Source of the DNA: Bacteriovoracaceae bacterium
Lineage (GTDB): Bacteria > Bdellovibrionota > Bacteriovoracia > Bacteriovoracales > Bacteriovoracaceae
Direction of reading: 5' to 3'
Length of the DNA stretch: 40,016 nucleotides
Assembly: GCA_023137315.1 (NCBI GenBank)
Contig: JAGLPP010000039.1
Coordinates: 1-40,016, forward strand
This document shows, piece by piece, positions 17,437-25,763 of the stretch. Position numbers and translations under genes: made by a program. The stretch's first letter is position 1. Every line of letters starts with the position of its first letter. The notes beneath the pieces were generated by a model. It had not been told where the DNA came from and did no database searches. It saw only the letters and a program-made list of their open reading frames with translations.

Positions 17437-18748
17437 CAGCAAAAAAATTCAAATATGTTTTCTTCTTGCAGCACAACTGTTGGTTTTATTTTCATGTGCA
17501 CTGTACATTGATATTGACAGGGATAAACAACTAGACAATATATCCCACAAAAAAGATGCTAAAAAAACCGGCAACAATAAATCATACTATGAATTCGTAC
17601 TTGCGGGCCATGACCATCAGGATTCAGTCAGCAGGCCAATAGAAAAAATAAAAAAATTAAAATTGGGATTTATCGAAAAAGCGGTCTTGTTCTCGCTGCT
17701 GAATATGAATCTAAATCCTCATCTTGTAACACCTTCTTCCAACCTGTACATACTTATCAATTACAAGGAACAGAAATACTTCTCCTTTTCCATGGACTCT
17801 TCCCACGACAATTCAAAACATGAACACTGGCCATTTCTTTACGGACTTGAAAGCATACTCAAACAATATTCCAGTCGATATAGTTTGGAGAACCTGGCAT
17901 CCATGCTGGATAAGCACCTTCCTATGAATATTCCAATCGGCTCCTCCCTTGCAACATATATCGATTCACATGCCGAACAATTAAATAAATATCCAATTTT
18001 CAAAAAAAACTTTTTCAAGGCAGAACATCCAATACGCAAGGGAGAAAGTATCCACAAATTGAATTTCACAAACATCATCAGACAATACCGTAAAATCAAA
18101 AAAACAGTGAAAAACAATACTCCAACTATTAACAGTCGTATGTTTCCATATTCTCCAGCAAACATTTCCTCAAAAAATATTTCCATCAAATGCAATCATG
18201 ATTTCAATCCATATCAAAAATCAATCTATCTTATATCACAGAAAGAAAGACAGAATCTTCCTTTTGGCCATCAGGATAAAAATGGAAATAGCTTCCTTGC
18301 CATTACCACCCATAATATTGATACACCAAAACCTCTGAAAAACAGCTTCCTCATTCAAGGCACGTCCGAAAGTAATAAAGATTCATTGGCACTTTGTTTC
18401 GTCAACAACAATTCAAGAAAAAGTCAAATTTCAATTATTTCAACCAAGGGAAGGGACCCCGGCCAGTATCTACACCATTTGATTCTCTACGGTATTCAGG
18501 ATACGCGTACTCTTTTGGAACTTGATGAATTTATCCGTTTCCCAAGACACCTGTTCCTGTTAAATCCAGTACGAATGATTTATGAATCCTCACGTGGAAC
18601 AAAAAAACAACTTGATAAATTTCTGGCAATGAATTTCCCCATTTACCACGGACACTCCTTGGGAAATATATGGGCCCATGCCAGCTTCCATGACAAAAAT
18701 ATTTCAGGATTCGTTGTGGACGAAAGAACACCTGCATGCCTTGAATAG
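17423..18748 (+). CDS. Putative lipoprotein of unknown function
   Basis: The start is TTG at 17423, with AGAAGGA about 10 bases upstream and inside the previous gene. The 441-residue product opens with a basic start, a hydrophobic core and the lipobox LFSC (Cys at about residue 25), so it is probably lipid-anchored to the outer membrane. The rest is a mixed Ser/Asn/Lys-rich protein. It has a highly charged stretch (IRQYRKIKKTVKNN) near residue 215 and a C-terminal third of about 130 residues from LALCFVNNNSRK to the end that looks like a folded domain. I recognise no family or catalytic motif. It is coupled to the Asn-rich protein before it. Confidence 0.7.
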   Translation: MIPNNSKKIQICFLLAAQLLVLFSCALYIDIDRDKQLDNISHKKDAKKTGNNKSYYEFVLAGHDHQDSVSRPIEKIKKLKLGFIEKAVLFSLLNMNLNPHLVTPSSNLYILINYKEQKYFSFSMDSSHDNSKHEHWPFLYGLESILKQYSSRYSLENLASMLDKHLPMNIPIGSSLATYIDSHAEQLNKYPIFKKNFFKAEHPIRKGESIHKLNFTNIIRQYRKIKKTVKNNTPTINSRMFPYSPANISSKNISIKCNHDFNPYQKSIYLISQKERQNLPFGHQDKNGNSFLAITTHNIDTPKPLKNSFLIQGTSESNKDSLALCFVNNNSRKSQISIISTKGRDPGQYLHHLILYGIQDTRTLLELDEFIRFPRHLFLLNPVRMIYESSRGTKKQLDKFLAMNFPIYHGHSLGNIWAHASFHDKNISGFVVDERTPACLE

Positions 18749-18842
18749 ATGACGCGCTTCAATTCAAATTCATATCTCCCCAAATTCACATGACGGACTA
18801 AACAAATTAAACATCGCTCCATATTTTTTATCAAGTCAAACA

Positions 18843-18872
18843 TTGCTTTATTGATCTCAAACAACCTATAAT
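18843..18872 (+). promoter_or_regulatory. Promoter for the EEP-family gene
   Basis: TTGCTT (18843-18848) and a perfect TATAAT (18867-18872) are separated by 18 bases. The transcript would start near 18879 and carry a ~43-base leader to the GTG at 18922. Confidence 0.55.
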
Positions 18873-18921
18873 TTTGCAAAAATCAGGCAACAGAATCAAC
18901 TATATCATTTCAGGAGATCTT

Positions 18922-19818
18922 GTGAATTCGAAATTATTGTTTTCCATCTGCATCCTTCTTATAGTTACAAATTCTTACGCAAAATCATTCAGAATAACCA
19001 CATACAATATTAGAAACTACGACAAGGATCCACGCTTATCCATCGAAACCAATAAGGCTGAACTCATAAAACTTATCAAGAATACCAAATCTGATCTCAT
19101 TGCCGTCCAAGAAATTGTCAATACTGACGATTTAAAAAAACTGATTACAAAAAAACTTCCATACTATCAGATAAAATTGTCCGAATGCGGAGGCTCTGCA
19201 CGACAAAAGCTCGGTTTCATATACAACAAGACAAGATTAAAACTGGTAAAGTTCAACGAAGACCTGCGACTCTCCATTTCCGGAAGATGTAGCAGCGGAG
19301 GCAGACCTGCAGCAATCGGCAGCTTTAAAATAAAAGATAGCGGCATCAACTTTACAGCAATTTCCGTACATTTAAAGGCCGGTGGAACGCAATCAAGTGC
19401 AGATGTCCGCGCAAAACAATACAATATTCTCTCTAAAATCACCGCAGAATTAACAGGCACAGGAAGAAAAAATGTTGTCATCCTTGGTGATTTTAATACA
19501 ACTGATTATATTTCCGAAAATCAGAACTACAAACGTTTTATAAAATTTTTGGAAAAAAATGACTTTTATGATTTTTCTAAAAATCTTGACTGCACCGCCT
19601 ACTGGTGGGGCGGTATTGAAGACGATCTATGGTATGGCTCCATCCTTGATCACATTCTTGCAACAAGGACCTTCCTCGAAAACTTCAACAGGGAGACGGG
19701 AAAAACAGGCGCCCATTGCCACAAGGTAAATTGTAATATTTCAACCAGTGAAGAACTCGGTATTACGTTCAAGGAAGTAAGCGATCATTGTCCAGTCACC
19801 GCGCAGATGGATTATTAG
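18922..19818 (+). CDS. Exported endonuclease/exonuclease/phosphatase-family protein
   Basis: I start the gene at GTG 18922, which has AGGAG 5 bases upstream and opens directly into a signal peptide (NSKLLFSICILLIVTNSYA). A longer frame from TTG 18874 would bury that signal. The 298-residue protein shows the EEP (DNase I/exonuclease III) motifs in order: ITTYNIRNYD, LIAVQEI (metal-binding Glu), ISVHLKAGG (catalytic His), VILGDFNTT (Asp/Asn), SILDHILA (Asp-His) and a final VSDHCPVTAQ (Asp-His). So it is a likely metal-dependent secreted or periplasmic nuclease, although phosphodiesterase or lipid phosphatase activity is also possible in this superfamily. Two Cys pairs (CGGSAR, CSSGGR) might form disulfides. 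Confidence 0.85.
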   Translation: MNSKLLFSICILLIVTNSYAKSFRITTYNIRNYDKDPRLSIETNKAELIKLIKNTKSDLIAVQEIVNTDDLKKLITKKLPYYQIKLSECGGSARQKLGFIYNKTRLKLVKFNEDLRLSISGRCSSGGRPAAIGSFKIKDSGINFTAISVHLKAGGTQSSADVRAKQYNILSKITAELTGTGRKNVVILGDFNTTDYISENQNYKRFIKFLEKNDFYDFSKNLDCTAYWWGGIEDDLWYGSILDHILATRTFLENFNRETGKTGAHCHKVNCNISTSEELGITFKEVSDHCPVTAQMDY

Positions 19819-19830
19819 CAGGAGCAAAAA

Positions 19831-20412
19831 ATGAAATACCTCTCCATTGATATTGAGGCTACCGGCCTTGGCGAGCATGACTTGATAATTGAATTTGCAA
19901 TGATTCCATTCTGCACCGAAACCGGAAATTTGGAAAAAGATCTGGAAAGGCATTTTTACGTTGAATGTCCCCCCTTCGAAGAACTAAAACACAAATTGGA
20001 TCCATGGGTGATCACACACAATAAATCCCTGATAGAGACTGCCCATAAATCGGGACTTTCAAAAGAAAAGTTTGTCGGGGAATTGACGAAATATTTTGAG
20101 TCAAAAAAAGTCATGGATTATTTCGAAACCGGCCAATCAAAAAAAATCACAATTTTCGGTAAATCACTCAACGCAATTGATCTTCCTTTTCTAAACAGGG
20201 ATCTTGGGTGGAGCTATATGAGAAATTATTTCAACCACCAGGTTCACGATCTCTCTTCAGTTGTTTTCTCCATGGTGGATAAAAAAATAATTCCACCCGA
20301 ATGTTGTTCCGGCTCGGAATTAATGAAACACCTTGGCATGGGGGATGTTTCACATACTGCACTCGAAGACGCAAAAAATACCGCTATCATGTATCTCAAA
20401 CTACTAAAGTAA
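19831..20412 (+). CDS. DEDDh-type 3'-5' exonuclease (RNase T/oligoribonuclease-like)
   Basis: The 193-residue protein carries the DEDDh exonuclease signatures. Exo I is DIEATG (Asp7, Glu9), Exo II is around [13 protein letters not shown], and Exo III is [12 protein letters not shown] with the catalytic His and final Asp. Such enzymes remove nucleotides from the 3' end of RNA or DNA; a length near 180-200 is typical of oligoribonuclease or RNase T. The middle ([18 protein letters not shown]) resembles oligoribonuclease, but sequence alone does not separate the subfamilies. It has AGGAG before the ATG and follows the EEP nuclease gene with a 12-base gap, so the two nucleases are probably co-transcribed. 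Confidence 0.88.
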   Translation: MKYLSIDIEATGLGEHDLIIEFAMIPFCTETGNLEKDLERHFYVECPPFEELKHKLDPWVITHNKSLIETAHKSGLSKEKFVGELTKYFESKKVMDYFETGQSKKITIFGKSLNAIDLPFLNRDLGWSYMRNYFNHQVHDLSSVVFSMVDKKIIPPECCSGSELMKHLGMGDVSHTALEDAKNTAIMYLKLLK

Positions 20413-20476
20413 TTTTCATCCTTACAAAATACTGTTATTATATGTAGATTCCCGAAGGAAATATACAGGATTTGCC

Positions 20477-22888
20477 GTGAATTCAAGATTTTATTTTCTG
20501 ATAATTGATAATGACAAGATTGCCAGACAGGCATTAAAAAGTGCCCTCGAAAATACTTACCCTGAAGCCGTCTTTACGGAATGTGAAAATGGATCGACAG
20601 GTATTGAAACTGCGTCAGTAAACCATTTCGATTGCATTTTTCTTGATTTTCAATTACCTGATTACAATGGAGTTGAGGTAACAGGGAAACTAAGAAAAAA
20701 ATGCATTAATTGTCCCATCATCGTCCTGACAGATAATGAGAGCGGACCCATGGTCGTGGAAGTTCTTCGTTCTGGAGCTTCCGATTACATACACAAGGAA
20801 AAACTCTCAGCAAACCTGATTGACCGCAATATATGCAATACCATCCAATTGTATGTAGCGGAACAGCAGGTGATAAAGGCAAAAAAACACATTGATGAAC
20901 TGAATAAAAAACTTAAAATCGCCGACCGTGCCAAATCGGAATTTCTGGCAAACATGAGCCATGAAGTCCGTACTCCACTCAACGGCGTTATCGGCATGAC
21001 CGGTCTTCTTTTAGATACAAATCTAAATACTGAACAAAGGGACTTCGCCTGTACTATCCGGGATGCCGGAGAAATGCTTCTAACGGTGATTAGTGATGTT
21101 CTTGATTTCTCAAAAATGGAGGGGAAAAAAATAGAACTCGAAATAGTCGATTTCGATATCAAGGAAGTTGTCGAAGGAACAACGAAAATGCTTTCCTACA
21201 ATGCAAATGAAAAGGGTCTGAAACTTGTCACTTCCTACCCACATGACCTGAAAGGCACTTTTCGTGGAGACTCTGGAAGAATACGGCAAATAATCACCAA
21301 TATGGTTGGAAACGCAATCAAATTCACTGCCAGCGGTGAAATACTTCTGAATATGGCAATGGACAGAGAGGATGAGAATGTGGTCTGGCTCAGATTCGAA
21401 ATAAAAGACTCTGGAATCGGAATCCCAAAAGAGAGAAGTGACAAAATTTTTCAACCTTTTTTTCAGACAGATGGCTCCACAACCAGAAGATACGGTGGGA
21501 CAGGTCTCGGACTTGCAATTTCAAAAAATCTTACAGAACTCATGGGTGGGGAAATAGGAGTCAACTCCGTTGTCGGAAAAGGATCAACATTCTGGTTCAC
21601 AATACCTTTAACCAGGGAAAAAATCAGTCCAAAGACAGTAAATCATGATCTCAAGGAATTCCGTGCATTAATTGTTGACGATAACGAAATAAACCGCAAA
21701 ATACTTTCCAAATACTGTGAAACATGGGGCATCCATGCCAATACTGCGGATAACAGCAACAGGGCCCTGAAAAAACTAAAACAGGCCGTCAAAGACAAAA
21801 AACCTTACCAATTGGCACTCATTGATTTACAGATGCCCGATATGGATGGTTTTGAACTTGGTCGACTAATTAAGGCCGACCCATCTCTTGATTCCATTAA
21901 AATGATCATGCTCACCTCGGTCGCAGCCTCTGGTCATTTTGAACGTGCAAAAAAGGCCAGCTTCAGCGGATACATCTCAAAACCGATTCGTCCTTTCTCA
22001 CTTTATAACTGCCTGCTTCGTGCCACAAACAAGGCCACCCTTGAAGACACCTCAAAAAAAATCAAAAAAACAAAAAAGGAAGTCGGTCATCGTATTCTGG
22101 TTGCAGAAGACAGTCTGTTCGGCCAAAAAGTAATTTTAAAGATGCTTGATAAACTTGGTTACAATGCAAAGGCCGTATGCAATGGCAAGGAAGTATTGCA
22201 AATACTGCCACAAACCCCCTTTGATGCAATCTTAATGGATTGCCAAATGCCGGAACTTGACGGCCATGAGGCCACAAAGGAAATCAGAAAACTTCCAAAT
22301 GCACACCTTAACAAAATGACTATCATTGCAATGACCGCCCATGCTCTCGAAGGAGACAGGGAAAAATGTCTTGATTCGGGAATGGATGATTATCTTTCAA
22401 AACCCGTTAATCTGAATAAACTCAAAGAAACACTTCTCAAATGGCTGGCAAATAAAAAAGTACTCGGACAGGCTGACTCCGACGTAAAGATTCAAAATAT
22501 CGAACAACCACCATCAATTGACTCATCCATTCCATCCGTTGATTTCTCTGTTCTTGAAGAATTGACACAGCTACAATCGGATGACGATCCAGACTTTCTT
22601 TCAGAACTCGTAAACATGTTCATCAATGCCACTCCGACCAGAATTGCGGCCATGAATGAGGCCATAAAAACCGGTAACCCCGATATCCTGAAAAAGGTTG
22701 CTCACGATCTCAAATCAAACAGTTCAAATCTTGGTGCCTATGGTATGTCGACAATTTGTATTCGACTGGAAGAAATTGAAAAGAACTGTACAACGGAAGA
22801 TGCCAAATCGTTGATAACCGATTTGGAAAATGAATTTGCAAAAGTAAAAAAAATTATATCCGACAAAACCGATTATCTTGATAAGTAA
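20477..22888 (+). CDS. Hybrid histidine kinase: REC-HisKA-HATPase-REC-REC-HPt, no sensor domain
   Basis: GTG start at 20477 with AGGA upstream. The 803-residue protein begins with a receiver domain (about 5-120, phospho-acceptor Asp57), then a short coiled-coil (about 130-155). HisKA has [11 protein letters not shown] (His162) and the HATPase has N-box Asn279, DSGIGIP (from 311) and [11 protein letters not shown] second receiver follows (395-515, Asp450, Lys502), then a third (538-660, Asp588, Lys642) and a C-terminal HPt domain (690-790, [14 protein letters not shown], His743). There is no transmembrane segment or PAS domain, so the input is presumably a phosphoryl group or a protein contact at the N-terminal receiver. 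The acidic pair of REC1 is Asp-Asn-Asp. It ends convergently, overlapping the M23 gene by 16 bases. Confidence 0.95.
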   Translation: MNSRFYFLIIDNDKIARQALKSALENTYPEAVFTECENGSTGIETASVNHFDCIFLDFQLPDYNGVEVTGKLRKKCINCPIIVLTDNESGPMVVEVLRSGASDYIHKEKLSANLIDRNICNTIQLYVAEQQVIKAKKHIDELNKKLKIADRAKSEFLANMSHEVRTPLNGVIGMTGLLLDTNLNTEQRDFACTIRDAGEMLLTVISDVLDFSKMEGKKIELEIVDFDIKEVVEGTTKMLSYNANEKGLKLVTSYPHDLKGTFRGDSGRIRQIITNMVGNAIKFTASGEILLNMAMDREDENVVWLRFEIKDSGIGIPKERSDKIFQPFFQTDGSTTRRYGGTGLGLAISKNLTELMGGEIGVNSVVGKGSTFWFTIPLTREKISPKTVNHDLKEFRALIVDDNEINRKILSKYCETWGIHANTADNSNRALKKLKQAVKDKKPYQLALIDLQMPDMDGFELGRLIKADPSLDSIKMIMLTSVAASGHFERAKKASFSGYISKPIRPFSLYNCLLRATNKATLEDTSKKIKKTKKEVGHRILVAEDSLFGQKVILKMLDKLGYNAKAVCNGKEVLQILPQTPFDAILMDCQMPELDGHEATKEIRKLPNAHLNKMTIIAMTAHALEGDREKCLDSGMDDYLSKPVNLNKLKETLLKWLANKKVLGQADSDVKIQNIEQPPSIDSSIPSVDFSVLEELTQLQSDDDPDFLSELVNMFINATPTRIAAMNEAIKTGNPDILKKVAHDLKSNSSNLGAYGMSTICIRLEEIEKNCTTEDAKSLITDLENEFAKVKKIISDKTDYLDK

Positions 22889-23523
22889 GCCAATGGATTC
22901 AATGCCTTTGAATTTCTTCTTACCTCAAAATGCAGATGTGGCCCGGTTGATCTCCCGGTTGACCCAACCTGCGCAATCACCTGCCCCCTGTGAACCCGGT
23001 CTCCGGCCTTTGTAAAATTTCTTTGTGCATGAGCATACACAGTAAAAAAACCGTTCTTGTGTGAAATAACGGTAATCTTGCCGTAACCACCCAGTTGATC
23101 TCCTGAATAGACAATCACTCCTGATTGCGCTGCAAGAATGTGACTCCCCTTTCTAGCGGAAATATCAATTCCTTCATGTGGCCGCCCCCACCTTCTGCCA
23201 AATCCTGAAGAAATCTTCTTACTTGAAGGAACAGGCCATAACAACGCATCTGCCTCCAAATAGATTTCTGGATTTTCAGCATTTCCCCATCTTGTACTTT
23301 GTCCCATAATTCCACGCTTAAGCGGAATAAATACCCATTTTCCATGGCCGAAAGATTTACCCTGATTGGCGTTTTGAATGTCAGACTTTTTCACCTTGAA
23401 TTCACTGGCAAGTTTTTCAAGAGTATCATTCTTGCGAAATTTCACATACTGTCCACTGCGCATATGGGAACACGAGGTAACAATAACCACAAATGAAAAT
23501 AAAAAAAACACAAAAAACTTCAT
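22873..23523 (-). CDS. NlpD-like LysM/M23 metallopeptidase lipoprotein
   Basis: The 216-residue protein has a signal peptide with lipobox VTSC (Cys18), then a LysM peptidoglycan-binding domain (about 26-67), a linker, and an M23/LytM endopeptidase domain (about 95-215). The zinc ligands appear intact: PHEGID (His116, Asp120), YAHAQRN and GPHLHFEV (His198). The gene follows surE with a 46-base gap, which parallels the surE-pcm-nlpD order of E. coli. E. coli NlpD is a catalytically dead amidase activator; this one looks able to cleave peptidoglycan cross-links itself. It is the last gene of the nine-gene operon and overlaps the convergent kinase gene by 16 bases. Confidence 0.9.
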   Translation of the reverse strand: MKFFVFFLFSFVVIVTSCSHMRSGQYVKFRKNDTLEKLASEFKVKKSDIQNANQGKSFGHGKWVFIPLKRGIMGQSTRWGNAENPEIYLEADALLWPVPSSKKISSGFGRRWGRPHEGIDISARKGSHILAAQSGVIVYSGDQLGGYGKITVISHKNGFFTVYAHAQRNFTKAGDRVHRGQVIAQVGSTGRSTGPHLHFEVRRNSKALNPLAYLSR

Positions 23524-23569
23524 AAGTCATTCCATGACAAATTTCAAAGAAGCAATCTGTATTATTCAA

Positions 23570-24358
23570 TCAATAATCAAAATCTTCCTTGAAAAAACAT
23601 GCCCACTTGGAATCCGTATCGGGTGCATGCATGGAGAGCTTAAGATTGGAGACAGAGACACACTTATCAATAATTGACTGGCAATCGCTGCCGGGTATTT
23701 CCCTATAAATACCCTTTGTACCGCCAACCCAGAAATAATCCCGGTTTCTGACATCAAGTCGCCTCTCAACATCCTTTGGGTAATCAATAATGCCTGGAAA
23801 AGTGGTCTTGATTCCACTAATTTCAGAGGAAGGCAAATTAGGAACATTAATATTGCATATATGATGTGGTTCAATTAAATGATTAATCTTTTTTTCCATC
23901 AGCTTTGCCACAAACCTGGCAGCAGTCTCAAAATGTGGTTTATAGTTTGGGTCATTGCTAAAAAAATCGGAATAATTCATTGCCAGGGAGACTGCGATGG
24001 ATGGTATCCCGCATATGGCACCTTCCCTTGCACCTGCCACAGTACCTGAATAATAAATATCCTGCGCAAGATTTGCACCACGGTTAATACCGGAAATAAC
24101 AAAGTCAACTTCCTTTCCCTTTAATACATGGTTCAATCCAAGTATTACACAATCTGCTGGAAAACCATTGCACCCATATACATTTTCAGAAATCTGAACA
24201 AGTCTTAACGGATCATGAAGTGTTATTGTATGACCGGATGCCGACCTCTCCTCCAACGGTGCAACGACAAAAACATCAGCAATTTCACCCAGAACATCTT
24301 TTAAAACCTGTATTCCAGTAGCATGCACACCATCGTCATTGACGAGAAGAACCCTCAT
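23570..24358 (-). CDS. surE: 5'/3'-nucleotidase SurE
   Basis: SurE dephosphorylates nucleoside monophosphates using a divalent metal, in the cytoplasm. The 262-residue protein has the N-terminal MRVLLVNDDG motif (metal-binding Asp8/Asp9), SASGHTITLHDPLR, NCV-type nucleotide-binding segments and the conserved SGINRGANLAQDIYYSGTVAGA sequence. It is followed by an NlpD-like gene. The upstream gene is the TrpF-like barrel, 48 bases away. The family call is firm. Confidence 0.95.
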   Translation of the reverse strand: MRVLLVNDDGVHATGIQVLKDVLGEIADVFVVAPLEERSASGHTITLHDPLRLVQISENVYGCNGFPADCVILGLNHVLKGKEVDFVISGINRGANLAQDIYYSGTVAGAREGAICGIPSIAVSLAMNYSDFFSNDPNYKPHFETAARFVAKLMEKKINHLIEPHHICNINVPNLPSSEISGIKTTFPGIIDYPKDVERRLDVRNRDYFWVGGTKGIYREIPGSDCQSIIDKCVSVSNLKLSMHAPDTDSKWACFFKEDFDY

Positions 24359-24406
24359 TGTAAACCCCTGTCATGTATTTTGAGAATTAGACAAGCTACC
24401 AGAAAA

Positions 24407-25099
24407 TCATCTTTGTGACAAACTCTGAAGATGACGTAATCCCGTTTCAACTCCGCCAAGATCAACATTGCGATAGCAAACCTCAACCTTGTTGTTAATC
24501 GGAAGGGACACAAGTGAAAAATCAAGAAAATCATAAATCGACGGAAATACGTTACTATCCCAATCAAGGGCAAGAACAAGCTCCATTTTTCCGGATTCCA
24601 AGGCCCCAAATGACACTTGAAGAAGATTTTTTACGAAATTGTGAAACATCCCCTGTTCATGAAGTCCTTCGAGATGGGAATATGGTACAACAAGTCCACT
24701 GAAATAAGGCGAGGCCAGAAAACTCCCCAGCTTCATCAGTGGATGATAATGACAAAAATACGGTGTCCCAAAGCTGTCATAAAAATCCACTTCCTTTGCG
24801 TCTGAAAATTCCAATATTATCGCATCATTTTGCTTAATAACTTTTTTTACATCAGAGGCCAGCTTTGTGATAACGTAATCCTGCTCACCTGCAAAATGAA
24901 GAAAATATCTAAACGATGGCCGCCCAAGCAACAGATTATCGACATTCCTGATAATATCAAGCAACTTGTGTTCCTGAATGAAATTGAAACTTCTCGGTCT
25001 TAGATCAAACTGGTAATCAATAACCTGATGATTAAAAATGGACGCAAGTGTTCTTTTATCATAAATACCGTCAATCCTGATTCTTGCACTCTTCATCAT
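24407..25099 (-). CDS. TrpF-like beta/alpha-barrel protein lacking the catalytic Cys
   Basis: The 230-residue protein opens SARIRIDGIYDKRTLASIFN, followed by VIDYQFDLRPRSFNFI. This matches the N-terminus of phosphoribosylanthranilate isomerase (VKICGxT..eDA.... ADaxGFxFyPxSpRyv). But the catalytic Cys of the 'KICG' motif is replaced by Asp10, so ordinary TrpF chemistry seems unlikely. A possible second catalytic Asp lies in the VLALDWDSN segment. It starts inside the end of the PabA/TrpG-like gene (29-base overlap, probable coupling). TrpG and TrpF would both be tryptophan-pathway proteins, yet no other trp gene is nearby. A barrel recruited to another reaction is a reasonable inference. The fold call is moderate, because similarity is seen mainly in the first 40 residues. 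Confidence 0.55.
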   Translation of the reverse strand: MMKSARIRIDGIYDKRTLASIFNHQVIDYQFDLRPRSFNFIQEHKLLDIIRNVDNLLLGRPSFRYFLHFAGEQDYVITKLASDVKKVIKQNDAIILEFSDAKEVDFYDSFGTPYFCHYHPLMKLGSFLASPYFSGLVVPYSHLEGLHEQGMFHNFVKNLLQVSFGALESGKMELVLALDWDSNVFPSIYDFLDFSLVSLPINNKVEVCYRNVDLGGVETGLRHLQSLSQR

Positions 25100-25763
25100 C
25101 CTTAATATTGTACAGGAAATTAAAAAGTGGAGAGAAAAAAATTGAAGGGCATGATGTTCCTATCGATTCAGGATGAAATTGATACATCAGACAATTCATA
25201 CAGGACCCGGCAAAAAATTCCCCGTTCTCCAGATAGATTTTATCCATTTTCACATCCAGATTTTTCACATCCATACTCAACGAATTATACCGCTGAACCT
25301 TGAGCACCTTCTTCCAATCACTCCGGTTAAAAACCCCCTCCCATTTGGGCACACGAAAATTCACGCTTCTCCCGTGCATTGGCATAATGCTTTTTTTAAC
25401 CTTTCCACCCAATCCCTGAACAATCAACTGGAATCCCAGGCAAATTCCCATAAGATAGATATCATCTGAAACCAAAAACCATTTTATTATTTTTTGAAAT
25501 TCGGGATATCCGTCCGGTTCGCCAGGTCCTGGGCCTAAAATAACCGCCACCTTGCGGTTTTTATTAATCTCATCCAGGCAAATTTTCCGAAGATCCATCA
25601 CGGCTTTTTTCCATGGCAGCACAAGCATCTCAAGTGGTAGACCGCGTCTTTCAGCATAATCCGTACATTCAGAAGCAATATTGTAAGTATAGCTATCATT
25701 AAAATCCACGATGATAATCGTGGGGCAATTTTCAGTTATCAACTGACTTAAAACTTTTCTCAT
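25071..25763 (-). CDS. Class I glutamine amidotransferase of the PabA/TrpG type
   Basis: I use ATG 25763; a longer frame from TTG 25778 exists. The 230-residue protein has the type-1 amidotransferase signatures: TIIIVDFNDSYTYNI at the start, ILGPGPGEPDGYPEF, the nucleophile elbow GICLGFQ (Cys108), PMHGRS, and FHPES (His197, Glu199). PabA and TrpG supply ammonia to PabB or TrpE for p-aminobenzoate or anthranilate; no PabB or TrpE is visible in this window. It overlaps lptD by about 30 bases upstream and the TrpF-like gene downstream. folC two genes away favours a folate role, while the TrpF-like partner would favour tryptophan. Neither is proven. Confidence 0.85.
   Translation of the reverse strand: MRKVLSQLITENCPTIIIVDFNDSYTYNIASECTDYAERRGLPLEMLVLPWKKAVMDLRKICLDEINKNRKVAVILGPGPGEPDGYPEFQKIIKWFLVSDDIYLMGICLGFQLIVQGLGGKVKKSIMPMHGRSVNFRVPKWEGVFNRSDWKKVLKVQRYNSLSMDVKNLDVKMDKIYLENGEFFAGSCMNCLMYQFHPESIGTSCPSIFFSPLFNFLYNIKDDEECKNQD

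Noticed and set aside
18874-18921. Longer start (TTG 18874) for the EEP-family gene
   Set aside because: The 16 extra residues would precede a clear signal peptide and have no Shine-Dalgarno, whereas GTG 18922 has AGGAG 5 bases upstream.
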